Origin: CAZVFE01 sp964626405
GTDB taxonomy: Bacteria > Bacteroidota > Bacteroidia > Cytophagales > Spirosomataceae
Assembly: GCA_964626405.1 (NCBI GenBank)
Contig: CAZVFE010000058.1
Location: 1-10,285, forward strand
DNA: 10,285 nucleotides
Reading direction: 5' to 3'
In this document: piece after piece, positions 1 to 6,467 of the stretch
Layout of the letters: the number at the start of each line of letters is the position of its first letter
How positions within the stretch are numbered: position 1 is the first letter of the stretch
The notes under the pieces: generated by a model
Seen by the model: only the letters and a program-made list of their open reading frames with translations
Told to the model about the DNA's origin: nothing
The model's database searches: none
Program-made: the position numbers and the translations under genes

Positions 1-612
1 ATGAAAAAAGGTTTTTGGTTCGGTTTTATCTTATTTAATTCAATTATTCTGATTTATCTCTTGAAGTTTTCAAGACTTGATCAAATTATTTTAATAAATC
101 AAACCCATTCCGCATTCGGAGATTCAATTTTCGTTTTACTGTCATTCCTAGCAGAAATTCTAATCCCCATCCTCCTAGCTATCTTTGTTTTTATTAAAAA
201 ACGATCCGATTTTTACGTTCTTCTCCTCTCTTATTTTATCGTAACGATCGTCGTTCAACTTTTAAAACATCAGATATTTCCCGATTATGCCCGACCAATC
301 AGCTATTTTGCCGATCAAAATATCAATTTTTACACAATCAAAGGATTAATCATTCACCAAAGAAATTCCTTCCCTTCCGGACATACCGCAACTGCCTGGT
401 GGATTGCCTTTTGGCTCGTCAGACTTTTTGCAAAAAATAATAAACAAGCTATTCTTTTCTCCTCTTTTGGTTTCGGAGTAGCTCTTTCAAGAGTCTATTT
501 ACTACAACATTTTCCGGTAGATACCCTTTTCGGTGGATTAATCGGTACCGTTTTAACTTACCTATGCGTTTTCTTCTATACCAAAATATATGTTAAGAAT
601 TTGGATCAATAA
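1..612 (+). CDS. PAP2-superfamily integral membrane phosphatase
   Basis: This 203-residue hydrophobic protein has about five or six membrane segments and belongs to the PAP2 (type 2 phosphatidic acid phosphatase) superfamily, which removes phosphate from lipid phosphates such as undecaprenyl pyrophosphate, phosphatidic acid, phosphatidylglycerol phosphate or lipid A. The phosphatase signature is visible: PSGH at residues 125-128 and SR-x5-H-x3-D at 163-174, with the nucleophilic His170 and Asp174. The first motif is non-standard: Lys89 and Arg98-Pro99 are separated by eight residues instead of six. The active site would face the periplasm. The ATG lies exactly at the window edge; a Met-Lys-Lys start followed by a membrane segment makes it a plausible true start, but the upstream sequence is not visible. 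The gene overlaps the next one by 23 bases, so the two are probably translated together. The substrate cannot be decided from sequence; undecaprenyl pyrophosphate or lipid A fits the glycosyltransferase neighbour. Confidence 0.88.
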   Translation: MKKGFWFGFILFNSIILIYLLKFSRLDQIILINQTHSAFGDSIFVLLSFLAEILIPILLAIFVFIKKRSDFYVLLLSYFIVTIVVQLLKHQIFPDYARPISYFADQNINFYTIKGLIIHQRNSFPSGHTATAWWIAFWLVRLFAKNNKQAILFSSFGFGVALSRVYLLQHFPVDTLFGGLIGTVLTYLCVFFYTKIYVKNLDQ

Positions 613-2248
613 TAACCCCCTTAAATTTTGGCTTCTTTCAAGTCTCCTGCTTTTTATATTGCCTTTGGGGTCCGGACATCTTTTTGACTGGGATGAAATT
701 AATTTCGCTGAAAATGCAAGAGAAATGGTTCTCTCAAAAAACTTCCTTGCCGTACAATTAAATTTTGAACCCTTCTTTGAAAAACCCCCACTTTTTATTT
801 GGTTACAAGCCTTATCTTTTAGTCTCCTAAAAACCTTTCAAAATATTCCACTTACGAGTATGGAATTCGCCGCTCGTTTGCCCAATGCGATTATTGGCTC
901 TATCTCTATCCTTAGCCTTTATTCCATCGGTAAAAAAATCTATAATCAGAATTTTGGACATTGGTGGGCCTTTGCCTATTTAGTTTCTCTTGCCCCACAT
1001 ATTTATGCAAGTTCAGGTATCATTGACCCCACCTTCAATCTATTTATATTCCTCGCAATTTTCTTTACTTGGAAATCAATTCAATTAAAACCATTTTTAT
1101 ATTCCATTATAGCCTCCATTTTCCTGGGATTTGCCATGCTTACAAAAGGCCCCGTTGCCCTTTTGATTTGGGGTTTAACCTGCCTTTTTTATTTAATTTT
1201 TAGGAAATCTTCCATCCCCAACCTTACAAAAGCATTGATAAATGGAATTGGTATATTCATTTTTTCTTCCTTGATTTTTCTCTCTTGGTATTTTGCCCTT
1301 TCCCTTGAATATGGCTGGGGAATTTTTTCAGAATTTATCCAATACCAAATTCGTTTACTTACCACTGGAGATGCCGGCCATGGTCAACCTTTTTATTATC
1401 ATTTTATCATTCTTCTCCTAGTCGTATTTCCTATTTCAGGTTTTGCCTTTCCAGAATTATTTCGATTTAAAAAAATCAAGTCTCTAGAAACTTATCCAGA
1501 ACCAGATTTTGAAGCCTTGATGCGAATTCTTTTCTGGACTGTTCTGATTTTATTTTCTTTAGTCAAAACTAAAATTATTCATTATTCTTCCATGTGTTGG
1601 ATACCCATGACCTTCATCGGAGCTAAAATTTTATATGATTACCAAAATAAAGGATGGCGTTTTTCGGTTATGGACCGCATAATTTTAGGAATTTTAGGGA
1701 ATTGTATTGGAATCGTTTTTCTTTTAGTCCCTTATATAGGAAGAAATAGTTTTGAAATTATTCCTTTTATTCAAGATAAATTTGCCCAAGGAAATTTACA
1801 AGCTCCAGTAGAATGGCCTGTTTTAACCTATGCAATCGGCGCCTTATTAGTAATTTTTACCAATTATTGGGTTTGGATAAAAATAAACCGCGGCGTTCAA
1901 GGAATCATTAATTATTTCGTTGTCTTTATTGGAATTACAGTCTTTGTTTCTACGAGCCTACTTCCTCGAGTGGAAGGATATACCCAAAGAACCTTAATCG
2001 ATTTTTGTGAGGCAAAGGCTTTTCAAGATGTCTATGTTGAAACAATTGGTTTTAAATCCTATGCCCATTATCTCTATTTTGAAAAACAGAAAAAATCGAT
2101 TGATGCGGAATCATTGTTAAATGCAAAAAAATTAGATAAACCCGCATTTTTTATCATGAAAAATACAGTAGAGGATAAATATCGCTATCATCCTAATTTG
2201 ATTTTTATTAAAGAAGAAAATGGTTTTCTATTTTACAAGAAAAAATAA
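590..2248 (+). CDS. GT39/ArnT-like membrane glycosyltransferase
   Basis: This 552-residue protein has many membrane segments up to about residue 459 and a soluble C-terminal tail of about 93 residues. It resembles the ArnT/PMT (GT-C, GT39) family, which transfers a sugar from a polyprenyl-phosphate donor to lipid A or protein on the periplasmic side. The first periplasmic loop carries DWDEINFAENAREM (33-46), with the Asp35-Glu36 pair expected to be catalytic. It is followed by FEKPPLFIW (63-71), matching the Glu-Lys pair important in ArnT, then AARLPNA (94-100), Asp146 in GIIDPTFN and LTKGPVA (184-190). The length is close to ArnT (about 550). The ATG at 590 lies inside the preceding PAP2 gene; the next Met is residue 46, inside the conserved loop, so 590 is the only sensible ATG. 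The real sugar (aminoarabinose, a hexose or another) and acceptor cannot be told. No aminoarabinose-synthesis genes are in the window. Confidence 0.85.
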   Translation: MLRIWINNNPLKFWLLSSLLLFILPLGSGHLFDWDEINFAENAREMVLSKNFLAVQLNFEPFFEKPPLFIWLQALSFSLLKTFQNIPLTSMEFAARLPNAIIGSISILSLYSIGKKIYNQNFGHWWAFAYLVSLAPHIYASSGIIDPTFNLFIFLAIFFTWKSIQLKPFLYSIIASIFLGFAMLTKGPVALLIWGLTCLFYLIFRKSSIPNLTKALINGIGIFIFSSLIFLSWYFALSLEYGWGIFSEFIQYQIRLLTTGDAGHGQPFYYHFIILLLVVFPISGFAFPELFRFKKIKSLETYPEPDFEALMRILFWTVLILFSLVKTKIIHYSSMCWIPMTFIGAKILYDYQNKGWRFSVMDRIILGILGNCIGIVFLLVPYIGRNSFEIIPFIQDKFAQGNLQAPVEWPVLTYAIGALLVIFTNYWVWIKINRGVQGIINYFVVFIGITVFVSTSLLPRVEGYTQRTLIDFCEAKAFQDVYVETIGFKSYAHYLYFEKQKKSIDAESLLNAKKLDKPAFFIMKNTVEDKYRYHPNLIFIKEENGFLFYKKK

Positions 2249-2647
2249 TTAAAAGAAAAAGGAAGCTTCTTGCTTTGCATTTTCATCAGAATCTGATCCA
2301 TGAATTGCATTGGAAGTAAGACTTCTCGCAAATCGTTTTCGGATAGTTCCTTCCTCTGCCTTTTCAGGATTCGTATTGCCGATTAATTTTCTAAAATCTT
2401 CAATGGCATTTTCCTTTTCTAAAATCATTGGAATGATTTCCCCGGAGGTCATATACGCAATTAGCCTTTCAAAAAATTCTTTCCCTTCATGTACCGCATA
2501 AAATTGTTTTGCTTGATTAGTGGAAAGTTTCACCTTTTTTAAATCAATAATTTTAAATCCTGCTTTTTCAATTTGTTCAATGATTGGTCCGGTATATCCA
2601 TCAATTATGGCATCGGGCTTAATCATTGTAAATGTTCTATTTCCCAT
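2249..2647 (-). CDS. ndk: Nucleoside diphosphate kinase
   Basis: Ndk moves the gamma-phosphate from ATP to nucleoside diphosphates through a phosphohistidine intermediate, balancing the NTP and dNTP pools in the cytoplasm. The 132 residues carry the family pattern throughout: RTFTMIKPDA near the N-terminus (4-13), QFYAVHEGKEFF (48-59), MTSGEIIPMIL (66-76) and NAIHGSDS (113-120), with the catalytic His116. It is slightly shorter than typical bacterial Ndk (about 138-143 residues) but has every active-site segment, so it should be functional. It is the only minus-strand gene here. It is transcribed divergently from the DHH phosphoesterase across a 98-base gap, and its stop codon directly abuts that of the convergent glycosyltransferase with no base between them. 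Confidence 0.97.
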   Translation of the reverse strand: MGNRTFTMIKPDAIIDGYTGPIIEQIEKAGFKIIDLKKVKLSTNQAKQFYAVHEGKEFFERLIAYMTSGEIIPMILEKENAIEDFRKLIGNTNPEKAEEGTIRKRFARSLTSNAIHGSDSDENAKQEASFFF

Positions 2648-2665
2648 GATAAATTTCTAATTATG

Positions 2666-2697
2666 CTAATTTATGTTAAACGAATTAGAATTCACAA
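2666..2697 (-). promoter_or_regulatory. Candidate promoter of ndk
   Basis: Read on the minus strand, TTG (complement of 2695-2697), a 21-base spacer and TAAATTAG (complement of 2666-2673) lie shortly before the ndk start. This matches the Bacteroidota pattern TTG-N17-23-TAnnTTTG except for one base of the -7 box. It would give a leader of about 12-15 bases. It overlaps the candidate promoter for the divergent DHH gene. In such AT-rich DNA this could be chance. Confidence 0.3.
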
Positions 2698-2713
2698 TAT
2701 TTGATTATCTTTG
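2685..2713 (+). promoter_or_regulatory. Candidate promoter of the DHH-FKBP-rdgB operon
   Basis: TATCTTTG at 2706-2713 is an exact match to the Bacteroidota -7 element TAnnTTTG. The best -33 candidate is an imperfect TTA at 2685-2687 (TTG expected), 18 bases upstream. Transcription would begin near 2718-2720, leaving a leader of about 26-28 bases before the ATG at 2746. The same TATCTTTG octamer precedes the M20 gene at 7831. The -7 box is the solid part of this call; the -33 box is weak. Confidence 0.5.
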
Positions 2714-2745
2714 TGGTTTAATTTTATAAGGTAAATTATCTGAAA

Positions 2746-3765
2746 ATGAATCTTAGCCTAAGGCAATCAGGTTTACAATTTGAAAAAAATCAATCCGTAT
2801 TAATTCTTGCTCATCATAGTCCGGATGGGGATGCAATTGGTTCCATCCTTTCTTGTGGATTATTTCTAAGAAAAAAGGGATTGAGGGTTCAAATGGTATC
2901 CCCGTCTGCGGTTCCAGAATACTTGAAATTCCCTCAAAATGTAGACGAAATTCTTAATTTTGAGACGGATTCCTCAAAAATTCAATGGGAAGGGTTAGAT
3001 TATATATTTTGCTTAGATTTTTCCCATTTAAAAAGATCTGAGGCAATGCAAGATTTAATTCGTAGTTCAACTGCTAAAAAAATCTGTATTGATCACCATC
3101 AGCATCCTGAAAATTTTGCAGATTATTATTATCATGATGAAACCGCCGCAGCAACTTGCGAGTTGATTTTTCGTTGGATAAGTGATTTAGGTGAAAAAGA
3201 TCAAATAGACCAATCCATTGCTGAGCCTTTATATTTAGGCATCATGACGGATACCGGTTCATTCAGACATCCTTCTACCACTGCAGGAATCCATAAAATT
3301 GCTGCGGAATTAATTGAAACAGGAATTGATTTTAATAGGATTCATCGAAAAATAGAGGATTCATCTAGTTTTGAAAGCTTGAAATTTTTGGGAGATACGC
3401 TTTATAACCATTTACATATTTTGCCTGAATATAAACTTTCGGTCATATTATTAAGCTATGAGAGACAGCAAAAATATGGTTTAAAACCCGGCGATACCGA
3501 AGGCTTAGTAAATTATGGATTGAAAATAAAGGAATGTATATGGACCATTTTTCTAAAGGAAGAACCTTCAGGGGTCAAATTTTCCTTCCGCTCCGTAAAA
3601 GGCTTTGAAGTACATGAATTCGCTGCCGCTCATTTTAGCGGAGGAGGCCATCCAAATGCTTCCGGTGGAAAATTAAAAAATATGAGTCTTGTGCAGGCCT
3701 TTGAATTTCTAAAGGAAGTATTACCTTTGCAAAGTGAAAAAATTAAAAATTTTACGATTGACTAA
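2746..3765 (+). CDS. DHH/DHHA1 phosphoesterase (NrnA-like)
   Basis: This 339-residue cytoplasmic protein belongs to the DHH phosphoesterases of the NrnA type, which degrade short oligoribonucleotides (nanoRNA) and in many species also dephosphorylate 3'-phosphoadenosine 5'-phosphate. All metal-binding motifs are present: AHHSPDGDAIGS (22-33), Asp91 in CLDFS, DHH at 116-118 and Asp169 in GIMTDTG. The C-terminal DHHA1 domain contains the substrate-binding GGGHPNASGG (299-308). It has no PAS or GGDEF-like N-terminal part, so it is not the cyclic-di-AMP phosphodiesterase GdpP. The length is typical of NrnA (about 310-340). It is followed after 18 bases by the first FKBP gene, so it probably heads that operon. 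Whether it prefers nanoRNA, phosphoadenosine phosphate or a linear dinucleotide is not visible. Confidence 0.93.
   Translation: MNLSLRQSGLQFEKNQSVLILAHHSPDGDAIGSILSCGLFLRKKGLRVQMVSPSAVPEYLKFPQNVDEILNFETDSSKIQWEGLDYIFCLDFSHLKRSEAMQDLIRSSTAKKICIDHHQHPENFADYYYHDETAAATCELIFRWISDLGEKDQIDQSIAEPLYLGIMTDTGSFRHPSTTAGIHKIAAELIETGIDFNRIHRKIEDSSSFESLKFLGDTLYNHLHILPEYKLSVILLSYERQQKYGLKPGDTEGLVNYGLKIKECIWTIFLKEEPSGVKFSFRSVKGFEVHEFAAAHFSGGGHPNASGGKLKNMSLVQAFEFLKEVLPLQSEKIKNFTID
3701..3729 (+). promoter_or_regulatory. Candidate internal promoter for the FKBP genes
   Basis: Inside the last codons of the DHH gene, TTG at 3701-3703 is followed after 18 bases by TACCTTTG at 3722-3729, an exact fit to the bipartite Bacteroidota pattern. 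Transcription would start near 3734-3736, about 50 bases before the first FKBP start codon. This would let the FKBP genes and rdgB be expressed apart from the phosphoesterase. The bases also encode protein, so a coincidental match is possible. Confidence 0.4.
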
Positions 3766-3783
3766 AAAATAAATAAAAATACA

Positions 3784-4644
3784 ATGAACAAAAAACTAAT
3801 TGGCCTTGCCTTAATCTTTGCATTATCGACGGCTTGTGAAAACCAAAAATACGAAATAATCGATGGTGTGAAAATTCAAGTTCATAGCCATGATGAAAAT
3901 GCAGTAAAATTGCAAGATGGAGATATCGTTTCATTTGATGTAGTAATCAAAAATCATAAAGATTCAATACTTCAAGATTCAAGAGATCAAGGAAGACCAG
4001 GTAGAGCTTTAATTCGTGCTAATGATGTTCCCGGACAATTCAAAGGTACATTTGATATGGGATTGAGATTATTATCAGTAGGGGATAGCGCAACAATTTT
4101 TGTGCCTATTGATAGCTTAATGGCAATGTCTCCGGAACCATTACCAGAATTTTTAAAAGCAGGAACAGATTTGCAATATGTTGTAAAGATTATTTCTAAG
4201 CAAACTAAGGAAGAATATGATGCAGAAGTAAAGAAAGAACAAGAGCAAGCTGCAATTGATGCTATTGCGAGAAAAGAAACACAACCTGCGGATATTCAGA
4301 AATTTATTGATCAATCTGGCAAGAAATTTAATAAGACTGCCTCTGGTTTAAGATATTCTATTGAAAAGCAAGGAACAGGAGAAAAGCCGGTTGAAGGATC
4401 ATCCTATATTGCTACCTATAAAGGAATGTTCTTAGACGGTAAAGTTTTTGATCAAGGAGAAAAGGTTGATATGCCAATGGGACAAATGATTCCTGGTTTT
4501 AATGAGGCTCTAGAAGTAATCAAAGTTGGAGGTAAAGGAACCGTTATTATTCCTTCAGAAATTGGATATGGCGAAGAAACACGTGGACCAATTCCCGGAA
4601 ATTCAGCTTTAGTATTTGAAATTGAAATCCACAGTAAAAAATAA
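3784..4644 (+). CDS. FKBP-type prolyl isomerase lipoprotein (first of three)
   Basis: This 286-residue exported lipoprotein has a short basic N-terminus, a hydrophobic stretch and a lipobox LSTAC ending at Cys18, followed by Glu. The C-terminal FKBP domain (about 185-286) is well preserved. Residues matching the FKBP12 pocket are Tyr212, Phe222-Asp223, the segment QMIPGF (234-239, with Phe in place of the usual Trp), GYG at 261-263, Ile270 and Phe278. It should therefore catalyse cis-trans isomerisation of prolyl bonds in exported proteins. Residues about 42-138 look like a second, worn FKBP domain: the fold-like pattern remains (GDSATIFVP, 100-108) but the GYG loop is gone. A charged, probably helical linker lies between them (about 139-180). 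Position directly after an NrnA-like gene recalls GldI, an FKBP lipoprotein needed for gliding in Flavobacterium, but orthology cannot be shown here. The start is fixed by the signal sequence and an A-rich leader. Confidence 0.9.
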   Translation: MNKKLIGLALIFALSTACENQKYEIIDGVKIQVHSHDENAVKLQDGDIVSFDVVIKNHKDSILQDSRDQGRPGRALIRANDVPGQFKGTFDMGLRLLSVGDSATIFVPIDSLMAMSPEPLPEFLKAGTDLQYVVKIISKQTKEEYDAEVKKEQEQAAIDAIARKETQPADIQKFIDQSGKKFNKTASGLRYSIEKQGTGEKPVEGSSYIATYKGMFLDGKVFDQGEKVDMPMGQMIPGFNEALEVIKVGGKGTVIIPSEIGYGEETRGPIPGNSALVFEIEIHSKK

Positions 4645-4685
4645 ATATTATAGGATTTCGTTTTAAAATAGAATTATTAAAGATT

Positions 4686-5549
4686 ATGCGTAATATAAAA
4701 TTTGGATTCTGGATTATCTTGGCTGGCTTTGTTTTAAGTTCATGTCTTTCAAATATTCAGTTGGAGGAAGACTTAAGAAAAGCAGATAACCAAAGTTTAA
4801 TCATGAATTATTTTTCATCGATTGGTAAATCTCCCACTGTTTTAAGTGATGGTTCTTATTATGCCATTACAAAAAATAATGTAGGAGGAGAGGTAGTATC
4901 CAAAGGAGATTCTTTAATTATTCGATATGAAATTTCAAATCTTGTTAATGGAAAAATATTAGATAGTACAGGATTATTAACCGATGGAGAGCCGTTGATC
5001 TACCGTTATGGATTTGCTAATCCCATTTTTACTAGTTTAATTCCATTGATGAAGGAGGGAGAAACTGCTGTAATGTGTATGCCAGGAACCTCTCAAAATC
5101 TTCCTGATTTACCAGCCTATACTCCTACAAAAATTACGATAAAATCCCTTGTCATTAAAAGTGAAATTGATAAAATTAAGGAGTATATTGCCCAAAAAGG
5201 ATATTCAGTGACCAAATCTTTTTCAAATGGTTATCATTATATTCAATTAAAATCTGGCACTGGAGATTCCTTAATAAACGGGAAAAACCTAGGGATTAAA
5301 TATACTGGCAAATTTTTGTCTGATTATACCTTCGATGGTAATATGTTCAAAACAGACACGCTAAAACATGTGGTAGGTAATGCAGGCCTAGTAGATGGAT
5401 TTGCCTATGCAGTAGAGCATATGTTATTAGGAGAAAGAGGTATTGCCATTTTCCCGTCTACTTTAGGGTATGGAGAAAGAGGTTCTTCCCCTAATATTCC
5501 AAGTTTCGCTCCCTTAGTTTTTGAAGTAGAGTTAGTAAACGTAAAATAA
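4686..5549 (+). CDS. FKBP-type prolyl isomerase lipoprotein (second of three)
   Basis: The second FKBP lipoprotein has 287 residues. A classical lipobox LSSC ends at Cys20 after a hydrophobic signal sequence. The C-terminal domain (about 176-287) keeps Tyr206, Phe216-Asp217, the LVDGF segment (235-239, Phe for Trp), GYG at 261-263, Ile271 and Phe279, so isomerase activity is plausible. The N-terminal half (about 57-157) resembles an FKBP domain by its strand pattern (GDSLIIRYEI, 74-83; ILDS, 91-94; LMKEGETAVMCMPG, 121-134; LPAYTPTKITI, 142-152) but lacks the GYG loop and has Leu in place of the pocket Phe, so it is probably not catalytic. It lies 41 bases after the first FKBP gene and 12 before the third, and shares their two-domain plan. 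The individual substrate is unknown. It is less conserved-looking than its neighbour. Confidence 0.85.
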   Translation: MRNIKFGFWIILAGFVLSSCLSNIQLEEDLRKADNQSLIMNYFSSIGKSPTVLSDGSYYAITKNNVGGEVVSKGDSLIIRYEISNLVNGKILDSTGLLTDGEPLIYRYGFANPIFTSLIPLMKEGETAVMCMPGTSQNLPDLPAYTPTKITIKSLVIKSEIDKIKEYIAQKGYSVTKSFSNGYHYIQLKSGTGDSLINGKNLGIKYTGKFLSDYTFDGNMFKTDTLKHVVGNAGLVDGFAYAVEHMLLGERGIAIFPSTLGYGERGSSPNIPSFAPLVFEVELVNVK

Positions 5550-5561
5550 AATATTCGTCTA

Positions 5562-6464
5562 ATGAAAAGAATTTTTAGTATAGTATCCATTTTTATCCTA
5601 ATTGGTTTAATTAGTACCTCTTGTTTGAAAAATCCGGATAACCCCTATGCTGCAAATAAGTCTCAAATTGATACCTATGTAAAAGAACATACAGAATATA
5701 AGGAAGATTCTCTTGGGACTGGGATGTATTTTGCAATTCTGACAAATGGAACTGGAAAAAAGGCCGATACCTTAGGACATTTAACTAAGTTTTATTATAC
5801 CATTTCAGATCTCCAGGGTACAAAATATTATGAATTAGCAGAAAGCACTGGAAAATATAATTCATTTATTTATGGAGGAGTTTATGATTCAATTTTTACT
5901 CTTCCTATTTCTAAAATGCGCGGTGGTGATAAAGCAAGCTTTATTTTACCATCTAATTTAGGATTTGGTGGTAATTCAGTTGGAAATATTCCTGCTTATA
6001 CTGTTTTAAAATTAGATATTTATGCAGTGGATGTATTAAACCAAGCTGATCAATTAGCTCAAATTAAATTGGACAATAATTTTGATAATTCATTAGATAC
6101 CACAACAGCAACCAAACTAGTCTTTCAAAAAATTCTGAAAAACGATTCTACTAAGGCTGTAAAATCTCTTGCAAAGGTGGCAGTTTCCTATACAGGTAAA
6201 TTAGGTTATCCATTTTATAAGGATGATGGAAACGGAGGAACTACTTATGATGCCATTTTTGATCAAGGAGATTCTGCCGTTTTTACTCTAAATGTATCAG
6301 GATTAATTCCGGGTTTTGAGGAGGCTTTAAAACTAATGAATATTGGAGAAAAAGCTAAATTCATCATACCTTATGACCAAGCCTATGGAGCAGCTGGTTC
6401 TCAACCCGTAATCCCTGGTTATTCTTGGTTGTATTTTGAGGCAGAGGTGAAATCAGGAGAATAA
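5562..6464 (+). CDS. FKBP-type prolyl isomerase lipoprotein (third of three)
   Basis: The third FKBP lipoprotein has 300 residues, with signal sequence and lipobox ISTSC ending at Cys21. The C-terminal domain (about 183-300) keeps Tyr210, Phe233-Asp234, LIPGF (248-252, Phe for Trp), AYG at 274-276, Ile284 and Phe292. It carries a longer loop rich in Gly and Asp (about 216-229) between the first strands. The N-terminal domain (about 52-157) is less eroded than in its two neighbours: it still has a GFG loop (134-136) and IPAY (143-146), though Leu151 stands at the last pocket Phe and the FD pair is missing. The gene begins 12 bases after the second FKBP gene and is followed after 3 bases by rdgB, so co-transcription is very likely. 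Each of the three proteins probably sits in an envelope membrane facing the periplasm; whether one is exposed on the surface cannot be told. Confidence 0.87.
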   Translation: MKRIFSIVSIFILIGLISTSCLKNPDNPYAANKSQIDTYVKEHTEYKEDSLGTGMYFAILTNGTGKKADTLGHLTKFYYTISDLQGTKYYELAESTGKYNSFIYGGVYDSIFTLPISKMRGGDKASFILPSNLGFGGNSVGNIPAYTVLKLDIYAVDVLNQADQLAQIKLDNNFDNSLDTTTATKLVFQKILKNDSTKAVKSLAKVAVSYTGKLGYPFYKDDGNGGTTYDAIFDQGDSAVFTLNVSGLIPGFEEALKLMNIGEKAKFIIPYDQAYGAAGSQPVIPGYSWLYFEAEVKSGE

Positions 6465-6467
6465 TTC

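Noticed and set aside
2262..2272. GAAGCTTC palindrome near the end of ndk as a bidirectional terminator
   Set aside because: It is a HindIII-type palindrome without a loop, lies in coding sequence, and makes no stable hairpin.
2310..2501. Open frame opposite ndk
   Set aside because: It lies wholly within the convincing ndk gene on the other strand and shows no protein features of its own.
2714..2722. DnaA-box-like TGTGGTTTA near the skew change, hinting at an origin
   Set aside because: It is a lone match at 7 of 9 positions with no cluster, no AT-rich unwinding repeats and no dnaA or dnaN nearby.
5405..5590. Minus-strand open frame across the end of the second FKBP gene
   Set aside because: It overlaps two clear plus-strand genes and has no recognisable features.
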